Shown here: positions 24,653 through 32,932 of the stretch, piece after piece | How positions within the stretch are numbered: position 1 is the first letter of the stretch | How the letters are laid out: every line of letters starts with the position of its first letter | From: an uncultured Prevotella sp. | Lineage (GTDB): Bacteria > Bacteroidota > Bacteroidia > Bacteroidales > Bacteroidaceae | Direction: 5' to 3' | Assembly (NCBI GenBank): GCA_900315635.1 | Contig: OMZV01000007.1 | Location: forward strand, 25,962 to 89,961 | Length of the DNA: 64,000 nucleotides | Position numbers and translations under genes: made by a program | The notes under the pieces: generated by a model | Databases searched by the model: none | What the model saw: the letters and a program-made list of their open reading frames with translations, nothing else | Told to the model about the DNA's origin: nothing

Positions 24653-24788
24653 CCTGCAATGGGAGAATGTCTGATTGCATAAACTTCCTGCAATGGGAGA
24701 ATGTCTGATTGCATAAACTTCCTGCAATGGGAGAATGACTGATAACACAAGTTTCCCACCATGGGAGAATGTTTAATCATATATGATG
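24653..24788. repeat. 34-bp tandem repeat, four copies, downstream of tRNA-Leu
   Basis: Units start at 24653, 24687, 24721 and 24755. The core is CCTGCAATGGGAGAATGTCT followed by GATTGCATAAACTT; the first two are near identical and the fourth has diverged (CCCACCATGGGAGAATG). Each has a small palindrome of the TTCCC-n-GGGAGAA kind. The block starts 40 bp after the tRNA and ends right at the next gene. Confidence 0.95.
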
Positions 24789-24789
24789 C

Positions 24790-25842
24790 ATGGGTTTACT
24801 CAAAAGTTATAAGGTAACTAAACATCCTTTCCTTGTGAGAGGCTTGGCGGGGACAGTTATTATTCTCTTTCTTTCCCTTGTTCTTTCATCATGTGGAGAA
24901 AGCAAGGGACACTTCAAAATCGAAGGAAGATTCCTACATATTAATACTGGTGAACTTTACGTTTATAGCCCTGATGGGGTTATTGACGGAATGGACACGA
25001 TAAAGATTCAGGACGGACGTTTCGCCCTTGAGTTGCCATGTCGTGACGATGGGACGCTAATGATAGTGTTCCCGAACTATTCACAGCAGCCTATCTTTGC
25101 CGAATCGGGAGGTTCCGTGGAAGTGAAAGCCGATGCTTCACACTTAAAGGAAATGGAAGTCAAGGGCACTGATGCCAATGAACTCATGACAAAGTTCCGT
25201 AAAGCAGTGTCGAATGCCTCACCACCTGAGGAGAAAAAGTTTGCCGAGCAGTTCGTTAAAGACCATCCGGAATCACCGGTTAGTGTGTATATTACTCGCC
25301 GTTATTTCGTCGATGCTGACAAGCCGGACTTTGCAAAGGCAGCCCAACTGACCAAGCTGCTGATGAAATCGCAGAAGTCCAGCGGCTCACTTGTCCGTTT
25401 GAAAGAGCAGGTCGACCTGTCGAGTATCAGCTTGCCGGGCAAGACATTGCCTAAGTTTACGGCTACGGATGTCAATGGCAAGACCATAACTAACGCTGAC
25501 TTGAATGCTCCTACTGCCATAATCAATGTGTGGGCGACATGGAGTTATGAGAGTACAGGCTCGCTGTCGAACTTAAATCGAGTTAAGGACATTGCCGGCG
25601 ACAAACTGAAGATAATCAGCATTTGCCTTGATGCAAACAAGAACGAATGCAAGCGGACCATGTCGAACAACAATGTCGAATGGCCGGTTATTTGCGATGG
25701 TTCAATGCTTGAAAGCAAGCTGATGCGCCAGTTCGGGCTCAGCACGGTTCCGGAGAATATTATCCTTAAGAACGGAAAGATATTCAAGAGCGGACTCAAC
25801 GCCACAGCCCTTAACCAGTGGCTCGACGAAAACTACCACTAA
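24790..25842 (+). CDS. Thioredoxin-fold lipoprotein (TlpA-like, DUF4369) without redox cysteines
   Basis: A 350-residue lipoprotein: long basic N-terminus, hydrophobic IILFLSLVLS, and lipobox LSSC at about 35. Then a DUF4369-like beta-sandwich at about 42-145, a helical middle, and a TlpA/AhpC-TSA thioredoxin domain at about 220-350 (GKTLPKFTATDVNGK, INVWATW, and LSTVPENIILKNGKI with the cis-Pro). Where active members have WATWCxPC, this has WATWSYEST, so the redox pair is absent. The role may be structural or binding. The ATG at 24790 overlaps the end of the tandem repeat; a later Met is not evident before the signal. Confidence 0.8.
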   Translation: MGLLKSYKVTKHPFLVRGLAGTVIILFLSLVLSSCGESKGHFKIEGRFLHINTGELYVYSPDGVIDGMDTIKIQDGRFALELPCRDDGTLMIVFPNYSQQPIFAESGGSVEVKADASHLKEMEVKGTDANELMTKFRKAVSNASPPEEKKFAEQFVKDHPESPVSVYITRRYFVDADKPDFAKAAQLTKLLMKSQKSSGSLVRLKEQVDLSSISLPGKTLPKFTATDVNGKTITNADLNAPTAIINVWATWSYESTGSLSNLNRVKDIAGDKLKIISICLDANKNECKRTMSNNNVEWPVICDGSMLESKLMRQFGLSTVPENIILKNGKIFKSGLNATALNQWLDENYH

Positions 25843-25915
25843 ACTGTAAAACCGGACGTCAATAGCCAACCAATATAGGCTCGGCGCCAGTTACTACTAT
25901 AAAAAATAAAAGCCA

Positions 25916-27463
25916 ATGCTCGTAAAAACCTATTGCGCCGCCGTCAACGGACTGGAGGTTACTACAGTCACTGTTGAGGTAAGCATTACCCGCGGCGTAC
26001 TCTATCACTTGACCGGACTAGCCGATACAGCTGTTAAGGAAAGCCACGACCGAATAGCCGCAGCCCTGCTTAACAACGGATATAAGTTCCCCGTTGCCGA
26101 TGTTACAGCTAATCTTGCACCAGCCGATTTAAGAAAGGAAGGCGCCAGCTTCGACCTCCCGCTTGCTATTGCCATACTCGCTGCCAATGAACAGATGCAT
26201 ACCGACTTGCTTGATAAGTACATGCTTATCGGCGAACTTGGTCTTGACGGAAAGCTGCAACCGATAAAAGGAGCCCTGCCTATAGCCATCAAGGCACGTG
26301 CAGAGCATTTCAAAGGACTGATAGTACCAAAGGAAAACGAGCATGAGGCAGCTGTCGTGGACACTCTTGAGGTCTATGGCATGAACAATATACTGGAAGT
26401 AATCAACTTTCTTAACGGAGCATCAACGGCAGAGCCGTGTGTCGTCGATACAAGAAAAGAGTTTTATGAGCATCAATATAAGTTCGACCTTGACTTCGCC
26501 GACGTCCGTGGACAAGAGAATGTCAAGCGTGCTTTCGAGGTAGCTGCCGCCGGAGGGCACAATATTATACTCGTCGGACCGCCGGGAAGCGGCAAAAGCA
26601 TGATGGCTAAACGCCTTCCGTCCATCCTTCCTCCATTGTCATTGGCGGAAAGCCTTGAGACAACCCAGATACATTCTATAGCCGGAAAGTTGCCCCGTGG
26701 CACCGGATTAATCTGTCAGCGACCATTCCGAAGTCCCCATCATACCATTTCAGAGGTGGCTCTTGTCGGTGGTGGCAACAACCCAATGCCCGGCGAAATA
26801 ACCCTTGCTCATAACGGAGTTCTCTTCTGTGATGAGCTTCCTGAGTTCAACAAACACACTTTGGAAGTACTTCGCCAGCCTCTTGAGGACAGGCAGATAA
26901 CCATCAGCCGGGCTAAGTACACCATAACTTATCCCTGCTCTTTCATGTTTGTAGCATCGATGAACCCGTGTCCTTGCGGTTATTATGGCGATCCGACCCA
27001 CCATTGCGTCTGCACTCCGGGACAGATTCAACGCTATCTTTCTAAGATAAGCGGTCCTCTTCTCGACCGAATAGACATACAATGTGAGATTGCAGCCCTT
27101 CCGTTCCGTGACATTTCAAAGGCAGAGCCTGGTGAACCGTCGGCAAAGATTCGTGAGAGAGTCATTGCCGCCCGTGCCGTTCAGACCGAGAGATTCAAGA
27201 ACATCAAGGGCATGCACTGCAACGCTCAGATGACCGAACGGATGATTCACCAGTATGCCGAGCCCGATGAGAACGGACTGAACTTATTGCGAATGGCAAT
27301 GGAACGCCTTCATCTGTCGGCAAGGGCATACAGCCGCATACTGAAAGTTGCCCGAACCATAGCCGACCTTGCCCACTCCGAGAAGATTATGTCTGACCAT
27401 ATAGCCGAGGCAATCGGCTACCGGCAGATGGACCGCAGCGACTGGGCTGAGCGTGGACTCTAA
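25916..27463 (+). CDS. YifB-family Mg-chelatase-like AAA+ ATPase (ComM-like)
   Basis: A 515-residue ATPase. N-terminal Lon-protease-like/ChlI domain (residues 1-170), then the Mg-chelatase AAA+ core with Walker A GPPGSGKSMMAKR at about 221, Walker B GVLFCDELPEF near 302, and the cysteine cluster CPCGYYGD near 350, then the C-terminal Mg_chelatase_C domain (SARAYSRILKVARTIADL). ComM, a relative in Vibrio, is a branch-migration helicase acting in natural transformation; whether this one does so is not shown. It is convergent with the GH51 gene 40 bp away. Confidence 0.92.
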   Translation: MLVKTYCAAVNGLEVTTVTVEVSITRGVLYHLTGLADTAVKESHDRIAAALLNNGYKFPVADVTANLAPADLRKEGASFDLPLAIAILAANEQMHTDLLDKYMLIGELGLDGKLQPIKGALPIAIKARAEHFKGLIVPKENEHEAAVVDTLEVYGMNNILEVINFLNGASTAEPCVVDTRKEFYEHQYKFDLDFADVRGQENVKRAFEVAAAGGHNIILVGPPGSGKSMMAKRLPSILPPLSLAESLETTQIHSIAGKLPRGTGLICQRPFRSPHHTISEVALVGGGNNPMPGEITLAHNGVLFCDELPEFNKHTLEVLRQPLEDRQITISRAKYTITYPCSFMFVASMNPCPCGYYGDPTHHCVCTPGQIQRYLSKISGPLLDRIDIQCEIAALPFRDISKAEPGEPSAKIRERVIAARAVQTERFKNIKGMHCNAQMTERMIHQYAEPDENGLNLLRMAMERLHLSARAYSRILKVARTIADLAHSEKIMSDHIAEAIGYRQMDRSDWAERGL

Positions 27464-27504
27464 AGCCGTTGCGGCCATTGTCCGGTCAAACCCAATCCAA
27501 AATC

Positions 27505-29448
27505 TTATTCGAAAATAAATACACTGAAACTTTTTGCCGGAACAGCCACGTTCAACGTGTTTCCGGTTGCAGATAATTCCTTTGTTACCGGGATAACCTT
27601 GTCAGGATTCTCCAGTGTATTCTCATCGCTTGGTGAAGCCTTCATCACAGTCTGGCTCACCTTATTAATATCCTTTATGCCGTCCAATGTTATTGCAACA
27701 GACTGCTCCTTGTCGGCGCTGTTGCCTATTTTCACGATATACTGTTTATGCAATTTGTTGTAAACAGCACTGGCATAAAGACCATCTTTCCCCTCAACAT
27801 TCATTCCTTTCTCAGTCAGTTTGAGAATATTAGTCCCCTTGTTGGTTCCATAGAGCATCTGGACATACCAGTTAGGCGTGCGCACACTGTTCAGATTGTC
27901 GAACCATATAAGGTCAGGGCGCCACTGCCATCCGTCGACATGAGCGAACAATGGAGCGTAAGTAGCCTGCCATACGACATCGGCATTGCGCTCCAGCCCA
28001 GTCATGAAGCACGCCTCTGAAAGTGCAGCCTCCCAGTTGTTGTGCTTTCCTTGACCATGGGCGGCATACTCACCGGCAAACACCTTCGGACCCTTTCGGT
28101 CGTAATTGTCATACCGGCCGGCATTCTGCAAGAACCAGTCCGGCGATTTATAGTAATGTTCGTCGACCAAGTCAACGCCAATCCTCCGCATCTGCTCCCA
28201 TCCATAGTCGAACTTCTTGCCGTCTGCAGATGGTCCGGATGTACCGCAAATCTTAATTTTCGGATATTTGTCGCGTATCTGCTTGACAAACTTCTCCAGC
28301 CGTTCGGCGTATAGCGGACCCCATTGCTCATTGCCAATGGCTATCTGCTTAAGGTTGAACGGAGCCGGATGACCCATCTCGGCACGGATTTTTCCCCATT
28401 TTGTCTTACTGTCGCCATTGCAGAACTCTATCAGGTCGAGCGCATTGTCAATGTAAGGCTGAAGGTCGTCGAGTGCAACATGAGCATTGCGGTCGCTGTC
28501 GGCATTCTCATATTGGCACGCCAATCCACACGAAAGGACCGGCAGAGGCTCAGCTCCGATTTTCTCGGCAAGAAGGAAGAACTCATAGAATCCAAGTCCA
28601 TAGCTCTGATAATAATTGGCAAACTGGCGGCTGGAAGCGGCATGCTGCCAGCGGTTCTCATTGATTGGGCGGTTCTCCGGTGCGCCGATAGTATTCTTCC
28701 ACTGATAGCGTGTCGCAAGGTCAGTACCCTCGACAATGCATCCGCCGGGGAAACGGAATATACCTGGGTGCAGGTCTTCCAAATCCTTGACCAGATCGGC
28801 ACGCAGTCCGTGCCAATTGTCTTCTGGGAACAGCGAAATATAATCCAGGTCGACAGCCTCACTGCCGGCTTGAAGAACACGCAGCCGCCCGTGCTTAATC
28901 GTGGCATTGGCTGTCAGAGTAGCAGTATATTTCGTCCATTTGTTGTTGGCAATATTGACGACCTGCTTGTCCATGATGTTATTGTTGTCGTCTATCAGCA
29001 TAACGCTGATTTTAGCCGCCTTGCCTTGCAGGTTGTTCAGTCGTCCGTACACCGTAAAGTCATACTTCATGCCACTCTTGAAACCCATTCCGAAGAACCC
29101 GTGGTTCTCCAGTCCGCTGACCTTCTCCTTGTGTCCGCTGGGATATATCGTAACATAATGAGGGTTGCGGTCGAAGACTGGCTCATAGTCGTTTACCGTC
29201 ACCTTGCCGAAAGCGTCCCATCCTTGCAGGTGTTGTGGAAACTCAAAGTTGCGGTTCTCCACCATCTCGGCATATAGTCCGCCGTCAGCTCCGAAGTTGA
29301 TGTCCTCGAAGAAAATTCCGTACATTGTCGGTTGAACGATTGCGCCCGGCTCATCGGTATCAACTGTCAGCTGTCTCGTCTGTGCGTTAAGTCCTGTTGC
29401 GGCAAGTGCTGCGACAAAAAGAAGTGAAAAGAATTGTCTCTTTCTCAT
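27505..29448 (-). CDS. Secreted alpha-L-arabinofuranosidase (GH51)
   Basis: Removes arabinofuranosyl side chains from arabinan, arabinoxylan or pectin. 647 residues. Seen: signal peptide (1-22, ending LNAQ), an N-terminal carbohydrate-binding-like module to about residue 200 (GGLYAEMVENRNFEF, FGKVTVND), the (beta/alpha)8 barrel, acid/base Glu in IAIGNEQWG near 373, and nucleophile Glu in VFAGEYAAHG near 459, then the C-terminal beta-sandwich ending SFSVFIFE. It stands alone on the minus strand with its own promoter. Together with the pectinesterase and kduI-kduD it supports pectin use. Confidence 0.93.
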   Translation of the reverse strand: MRKRQFFSLLFVAALAATGLNAQTRQLTVDTDEPGAIVQPTMYGIFFEDINFGADGGLYAEMVENRNFEFPQHLQGWDAFGKVTVNDYEPVFDRNPHYVTIYPSGHKEKVSGLENHGFFGMGFKSGMKYDFTVYGRLNNLQGKAAKISVMLIDDNNNIMDKQVVNIANNKWTKYTATLTANATIKHGRLRVLQAGSEAVDLDYISLFPEDNWHGLRADLVKDLEDLHPGIFRFPGGCIVEGTDLATRYQWKNTIGAPENRPINENRWQHAASSRQFANYYQSYGLGFYEFFLLAEKIGAEPLPVLSCGLACQYENADSDRNAHVALDDLQPYIDNALDLIEFCNGDSKTKWGKIRAEMGHPAPFNLKQIAIGNEQWGPLYAERLEKFVKQIRDKYPKIKICGTSGPSADGKKFDYGWEQMRRIGVDLVDEHYYKSPDWFLQNAGRYDNYDRKGPKVFAGEYAAHGQGKHNNWEAALSEACFMTGLERNADVVWQATYAPLFAHVDGWQWRPDLIWFDNLNSVRTPNWYVQMLYGTNKGTNILKLTEKGMNVEGKDGLYASAVYNKLHKQYIVKIGNSADKEQSVAITLDGIKDINKVSQTVMKASPSDENTLENPDKVIPVTKELSATGNTLNVAVPAKSFSVFIFE

Positions 29449-29514
29449 TTTTATATTGTTGACCTTTTTGGTTCGTCTGTATGATTAGTTCTCATCGATT
29501 GATATTTCACTTTG

Positions 29515-29522
29515 CAAATATA
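29515..29522 (-). promoter_or_regulatory. -7 box for the GH51 gene
   Basis: Reads TATATTTG on the minus strand, followed by CAAAGTG; about 60 nt of leader. Confidence 0.7.
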
Positions 29523-29629
29523 CATCTTTTATTTGTCGAATCAGAATAAAAAGCAGAATAATTTACTGACTTTGAGCAAGTCGCAATTTTTTTGCCCACT
29601 GACTATTTGGAATTTTAATTTAAATGGTT

Positions 29630-29637
29630 TAACTTTG
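29630..29637 (+). promoter_or_regulatory. -7 box touching the start of the helix-hairpin-helix gene
   Basis: TAACTTTG ends only 5 nt before the ATG at 29643. Transcription from this box would begin at or near the A of the start codon, giving a leaderless or nearly leaderless mRNA. Confidence 0.6.
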
Positions 29638-29642
29638 CAAAC

Positions 29643-31658
29643 ATGAAGAACCTAAAGATATTACTCACGGGATTACTGTGCCTTTTAATCAGTTCATTGT
29701 CAGTCGCCCAAAGCCAGCAGCCTTGGGAGAAATACCTCGACGAACTAACAGCTGCCGACGATGACGACATCGGAGCCTCAGAAGACATGTTCGACGTTCT
29801 GAGTGAGCTCGAAGAAAATCCAATCGATATAAACACGGCAACCCGTGAAGACCTCAGCCGGATACCATTCCTCTCGGCTCAGCAGATAGAAGACATTGAA
29901 GCGTACGTCTATCAATACCATGGCATGAAGAGCATCGGCGAGCTCTCGATGATAGAAAGCCTCGACCCCGTCCGCCGGAATCTATTACCTTATTTCATTT
30001 ACCTAGGCGACAATTCACAGAAAACCAAATTCCCCAAACTCAGCGATATACTTAAACATGGCAAGCAGACCGTCCTTGCCACAGGTCGCATACCGTTTTA
30101 CGAGCGTGTCGGCGACAAAACAGGTAAATACCTTGGACCGCGATACCGCCACAGTCTACGCTATGAGTTCAATTACGGGAAATATGTCCGTTTCGGATTA
30201 CAAGGCTCCCAGGATTCCGGCGAGCCTTTTTTCGCTTATAAGAACGGCATGGGCTATGACCACTACTCTTATTTCCTCGTCGTTCGGGGCATGGGACGGC
30301 TTAAGGTGCTCGCCCTTGGGCAGTACAAGATGCGGCTGGGCATGGGACTGGTGCTTAACAACGATTTTGGATTCGGTAAACTCATGACCCTCAGCAGTCT
30401 CGGGCGAAGCACCAACAGCATACGTGCCAACACGTCACGTTCGGCGGCAAACTACATGCAGGGTGCAGCGGCGACTGTTGGCATAGTTAAAGGGCTCGAC
30501 CTAACGGCGTTCTTCTCTTACCGTCCCATAGACGCTACGCTGAACAAGGCCGGCAACATCCAGACAATCCTCAAGACAGGCTATCACCGCACCCGGACGG
30601 AAATGGACAAGAAAAACAACGCCCATCAGCTCACAGCCGGAGGCAATCTCCACTGGGAGGGCTACGGGTTCCATGCCGGGGCATCGGTGGTCTACTCTCA
30701 TCTCGACAAGGAATTGCAACCGAATACAAAGCAGATTTACCGTGAGTACTATCCTTCGGGTGTGAACTTCTGGAACGCCAGCGTCGATTATGGCTATGTC
30801 AACCATCGCATTTCGTTCAATGGCGAGACAGCCACCGGCAATAGCTATGGCAATAGCTACGGCTTTGCTACAATCAACAGTCTGTCGTTCGCCGTCAGCA
30901 ATGCCCTGTCACTCATGGCGTTGCAACGCTATTACAGCAAGAAATACGGCTCTTTGCTGTCGTCCAGTTTCTCCGACGGAGGGCGTGTGCAGAATGAGAA
31001 TGGTGTCTACCTCGGTGCCAATTGGCAGGCTATGCGTGAGCTGAACGTCATGTTCTACACCGACTATGCCTATTTCCCGCATCCCCGCTATCAGGCTGGC
31101 AGGTCGAGCCATAGCTGGGACAACGCTCTGACATTGACGTGGACCCTCAAGAAATGGACCATCCTTGGGCGCTACAAACTGAAAATAAGGCAAAAGGACA
31201 ATGCCGACAAGTCAGCCTTAATCGACGACAGGACACAGCGTGGACGGCTCTTGCTGGGCTATAGTGAGCGTAAGTGGAGCGCACGCCTGCAAGGCGATGT
31301 GTCATACAACAGCTACAAGGACGACAGCTTCGGCTGGATGACTTCGGCAAGCGGTTCTCTGGATGTATGGCGGATTCGGCTTGTGGCTACTGCCGGTTAC
31401 TTCCATACCGACGACTATGCCAGCCGAATCTACAGCTATGAGCGCGGACCGCTTTACAGTTTTTCCTTTCCGGCATTCTATGGTGAGGGCATCAGGTACG
31501 CTTTGTTCGTCCGTGCCGACGTCTGCAAACAGCTCATGCTTATAGCCAAATGCGGAACAACCGACTATTTCGACCGTGACCATATATCCTCTGGATTCCA
31601 GCAGATTGACCATAGCTCGCAAACCGACATGGAACTGCAACTGCGCTGGAAGTTCTAG
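29643..31658 (+). CDS. Helix-hairpin-helix domain plus predicted outer-membrane barrel protein
   Basis: A 671-residue secreted protein: signal peptide 1-22 (SVAQS), an acidic linker (DELTAADDDDIGASEDMFD), a ComEA-type helix-hairpin-helix segment at about 58-110 (NPIDINTATREDLSRIPFL), then a long beta-rich region with many aromatic residues (LRYEFNYGKYVRFGLQGSQDSG and similar) that ends with MELQLRWKF, the form of a C-terminal barrel strand. Such proteins recur in Bacteroidetes but their role is not known to me. The start is set by the signal peptide despite the very short leader. Confidence 0.78.
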   Translation: MKNLKILLTGLLCLLISSLSVAQSQQPWEKYLDELTAADDDDIGASEDMFDVLSELEENPIDINTATREDLSRIPFLSAQQIEDIEAYVYQYHGMKSIGELSMIESLDPVRRNLLPYFIYLGDNSQKTKFPKLSDILKHGKQTVLATGRIPFYERVGDKTGKYLGPRYRHSLRYEFNYGKYVRFGLQGSQDSGEPFFAYKNGMGYDHYSYFLVVRGMGRLKVLALGQYKMRLGMGLVLNNDFGFGKLMTLSSLGRSTNSIRANTSRSAANYMQGAAATVGIVKGLDLTAFFSYRPIDATLNKAGNIQTILKTGYHRTRTEMDKKNNAHQLTAGGNLHWEGYGFHAGASVVYSHLDKELQPNTKQIYREYYPSGVNFWNASVDYGYVNHRISFNGETATGNSYGNSYGFATINSLSFAVSNALSLMALQRYYSKKYGSLLSSSFSDGGRVQNENGVYLGANWQAMRELNVMFYTDYAYFPHPRYQAGRSSHSWDNALTLTWTLKKWTILGRYKLKIRQKDNADKSALIDDRTQRGRLLLGYSERKWSARLQGDVSYNSYKDDSFGWMTSASGSLDVWRIRLVATAGYFHTDDYASRIYSYERGPLYSFSFPAFYGEGIRYALFVRADVCKQLMLIAKCGTTDYFDRDHISSGFQQIDHSSQTDMELQLRWKF

Positions 31659-31679
31659 GATATTTGTCGAAATATATTT

Positions 31680-31789
31680 ACACGCTATGTAATCGGGTCC
31701 AAACAAGACTGTAAAAGATGCCGTTTTACGTCTTGATCGGGTATCTTTTAGCCCCTGATTCGGTATCTTTTAGAGAGTCGTTTGAAATG
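31680..31789 (-). repeat. Five-unit 22-bp phased repeat element (copy 2, inverted)
   Basis: On the minus strand the units, in order, begin CATTTCAAACGAC, GATACCGAATCAGGGG, GATACCCGATCAAGAC, CGGCATCTTTTACAG, TGGACCCGATTACAT, each 22 bp, and the block ends AAATATATTTC. This is the same order and flank as copy 1 (5206-5315) and copy 3 (62197-62306). It occupies a third of the 315-bp gap between the helix-hairpin-helix gene and kduI. Confidence 0.88.
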
Positions 31790-31943
31790 GTCTTATAATT
31801 TATTGATAATCAGTTGCTTGTGAATAAGGCTCTGAAAGTCGGAAAAACCGCCATGCTTTCTAAAATAATTTACAATTCTAGATTGCTAACAATAATTGAG
31901 GTTAAAAAAGAAATAATTCTTTGCATTGTTTCCACTTTTTCAT

Positions 31944-31951
31944 TATCTTTG
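31944..31951 (+). promoter_or_regulatory. -7 box for kduI
   Basis: TATCTTTG with TTTG at 31919-31922, 21 bp upstream; 22 nt before the ATG. Confidence 0.78.
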
Positions 31952-31973
31952 CAGTTAAACTTAGAAGCTATCA

Positions 31974-32819
31974 ATGAAGACAAATTATGAATTGCGTTAT
32001 GCCTCGAACCCCGAGGACGCAAAACACTATGACACAGCGCGCTTGCGCCGTGATTTCCTTGTCGAAAATCTGTTCGCCAACAATGAGGTAAACATGGTTT
32101 ACTCTATGTACGACCGTATGATTGTTGGCGGCGCCATGCCTTTCGATGAGGCTATAAAACTGGAAGCTGTCGATCCGCTTAAGGCTCCTTACTTCACTAC
32201 TCGCCGTGAGGTCGGCATATATAATGTCGGCGGTGGCGAGGGTATAGTCCGTGTCGGCGATGAGGAATATTCGCTCGGCTTCAAGGAGGCTCTCTATATC
32301 GGTCGTGGCGACCGTGACGTCTACTTCCTTAGCAAGAATCCGCAGAATCCTGCAAAGTTCTACTTCAACAGTACCACCGCTCATAAGGAATACCCTAACC
32401 GCAAGATTACCAAGAAGGATGCCATCAGGGTGCACATGGGCTCACTGGAGATGTCGAACGAGCGGACAATCAACAAGATGATTGTCAACCAGGTCCTGCC
32501 TACCTGCCAGCTGCAGATGGGTATGACGGAGCTTGCCACAGGCTCTGTCTGGAACACTATGCCGGCTCATACTCACAGCCGCCGAATGGAGGCTTACTTC
32601 TATTTCGAGGTCCCTGAGGGTCAGGCTGTCTGCCATCTGATGGGGCAGCCGCAGGAGACCCGCCATATCTGGATGAAGGGCGACGAAGCTGTCCTGTCGC
32701 CGGAGTGGAGCATCCACGCTGCAGCCGCCACCCACAACTACACATTCATCTGGGGCATGGGCGGCGAGAACCTCGACTATGGCGACCAGGATGTAGTAGA
32801 AATCACTGATTTAAGATAA
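31974..32819 (+). CDS. kduI: 5-dehydro-4-deoxy-D-glucuronate isomerase
   Basis: Converts 5-keto-4-deoxyuronate to 3-deoxy-D-glycero-2,5-hexodiulosonate in breakdown of pectin and related uronates. 281 residues, the usual length. Seen: the cupin metal-binding block MPAHTHSRRMEAYFYFEV near residues 196-213 and a second His region in the WSIHAAAATHNYTFIWGMGG block near 248-267. It is followed 113 bp later by kduD, which acts on its product. Confidence 0.96.
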   Translation: MKTNYELRYASNPEDAKHYDTARLRRDFLVENLFANNEVNMVYSMYDRMIVGGAMPFDEAIKLEAVDPLKAPYFTTRREVGIYNVGGGEGIVRVGDEEYSLGFKEALYIGRGDRDVYFLSKNPQNPAKFYFNSTTAHKEYPNRKITKKDAIRVHMGSLEMSNERTINKMIVNQVLPTCQLQMGMTELATGSVWNTMPAHTHSRRMEAYFYFEVPEGQAVCHLMGQPQETRHIWMKGDEAVLSPEWSIHAAAATHNYTFIWGMGGENLDYGDQDVVEITDLR

Positions 32820-32824
32820 TTTTT

Positions 32825-32906
32825 AATATGCCTATTATGCCTAATATGCTTATTATGCCTAATATGCCTAAAAAGCCTATTATGCCCATAAGCCTATCAA
32901 AAGCCT
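32825..32906. repeat. 9-bp tandem repeat between kduI and kduD
   Basis: About eight units of the form AATATGCCT or ATTATGCCT in 9-nt register from 32825 to 32887, then looser AAGCCT units to 32906. Two of the forms alternate. The block fills most of the gap between the two cooperating genes. Confidence 0.9.
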
Positions 32907-32932
32907 AATAAGTCAAAATCAAAATTAAAGCT

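Noticed and set aside
24560-24748. Minus-strand ORF of 62 residues over tRNA-Leu and its tandem repeat
   Set aside because: Its sequence is the antisense of the tRNA and of the 34-bp repeats (the RTGLEPV piece is a typical tRNA shadow), so it is not a gene.
24527-24788. tRNA-Leu as an integration site for a mobile element
   Set aside because: There is no integrase nearby and no repeated tRNA 3' end; the following DNA is a tandem repeat and then a normal gene.
28324-29277. 317-residue plus-strand ORF inside the GH51 gene
   Set aside because: The opposite strand encodes a complete GH51 enzyme with catalytic residues; the plus-strand frame is its shadow.
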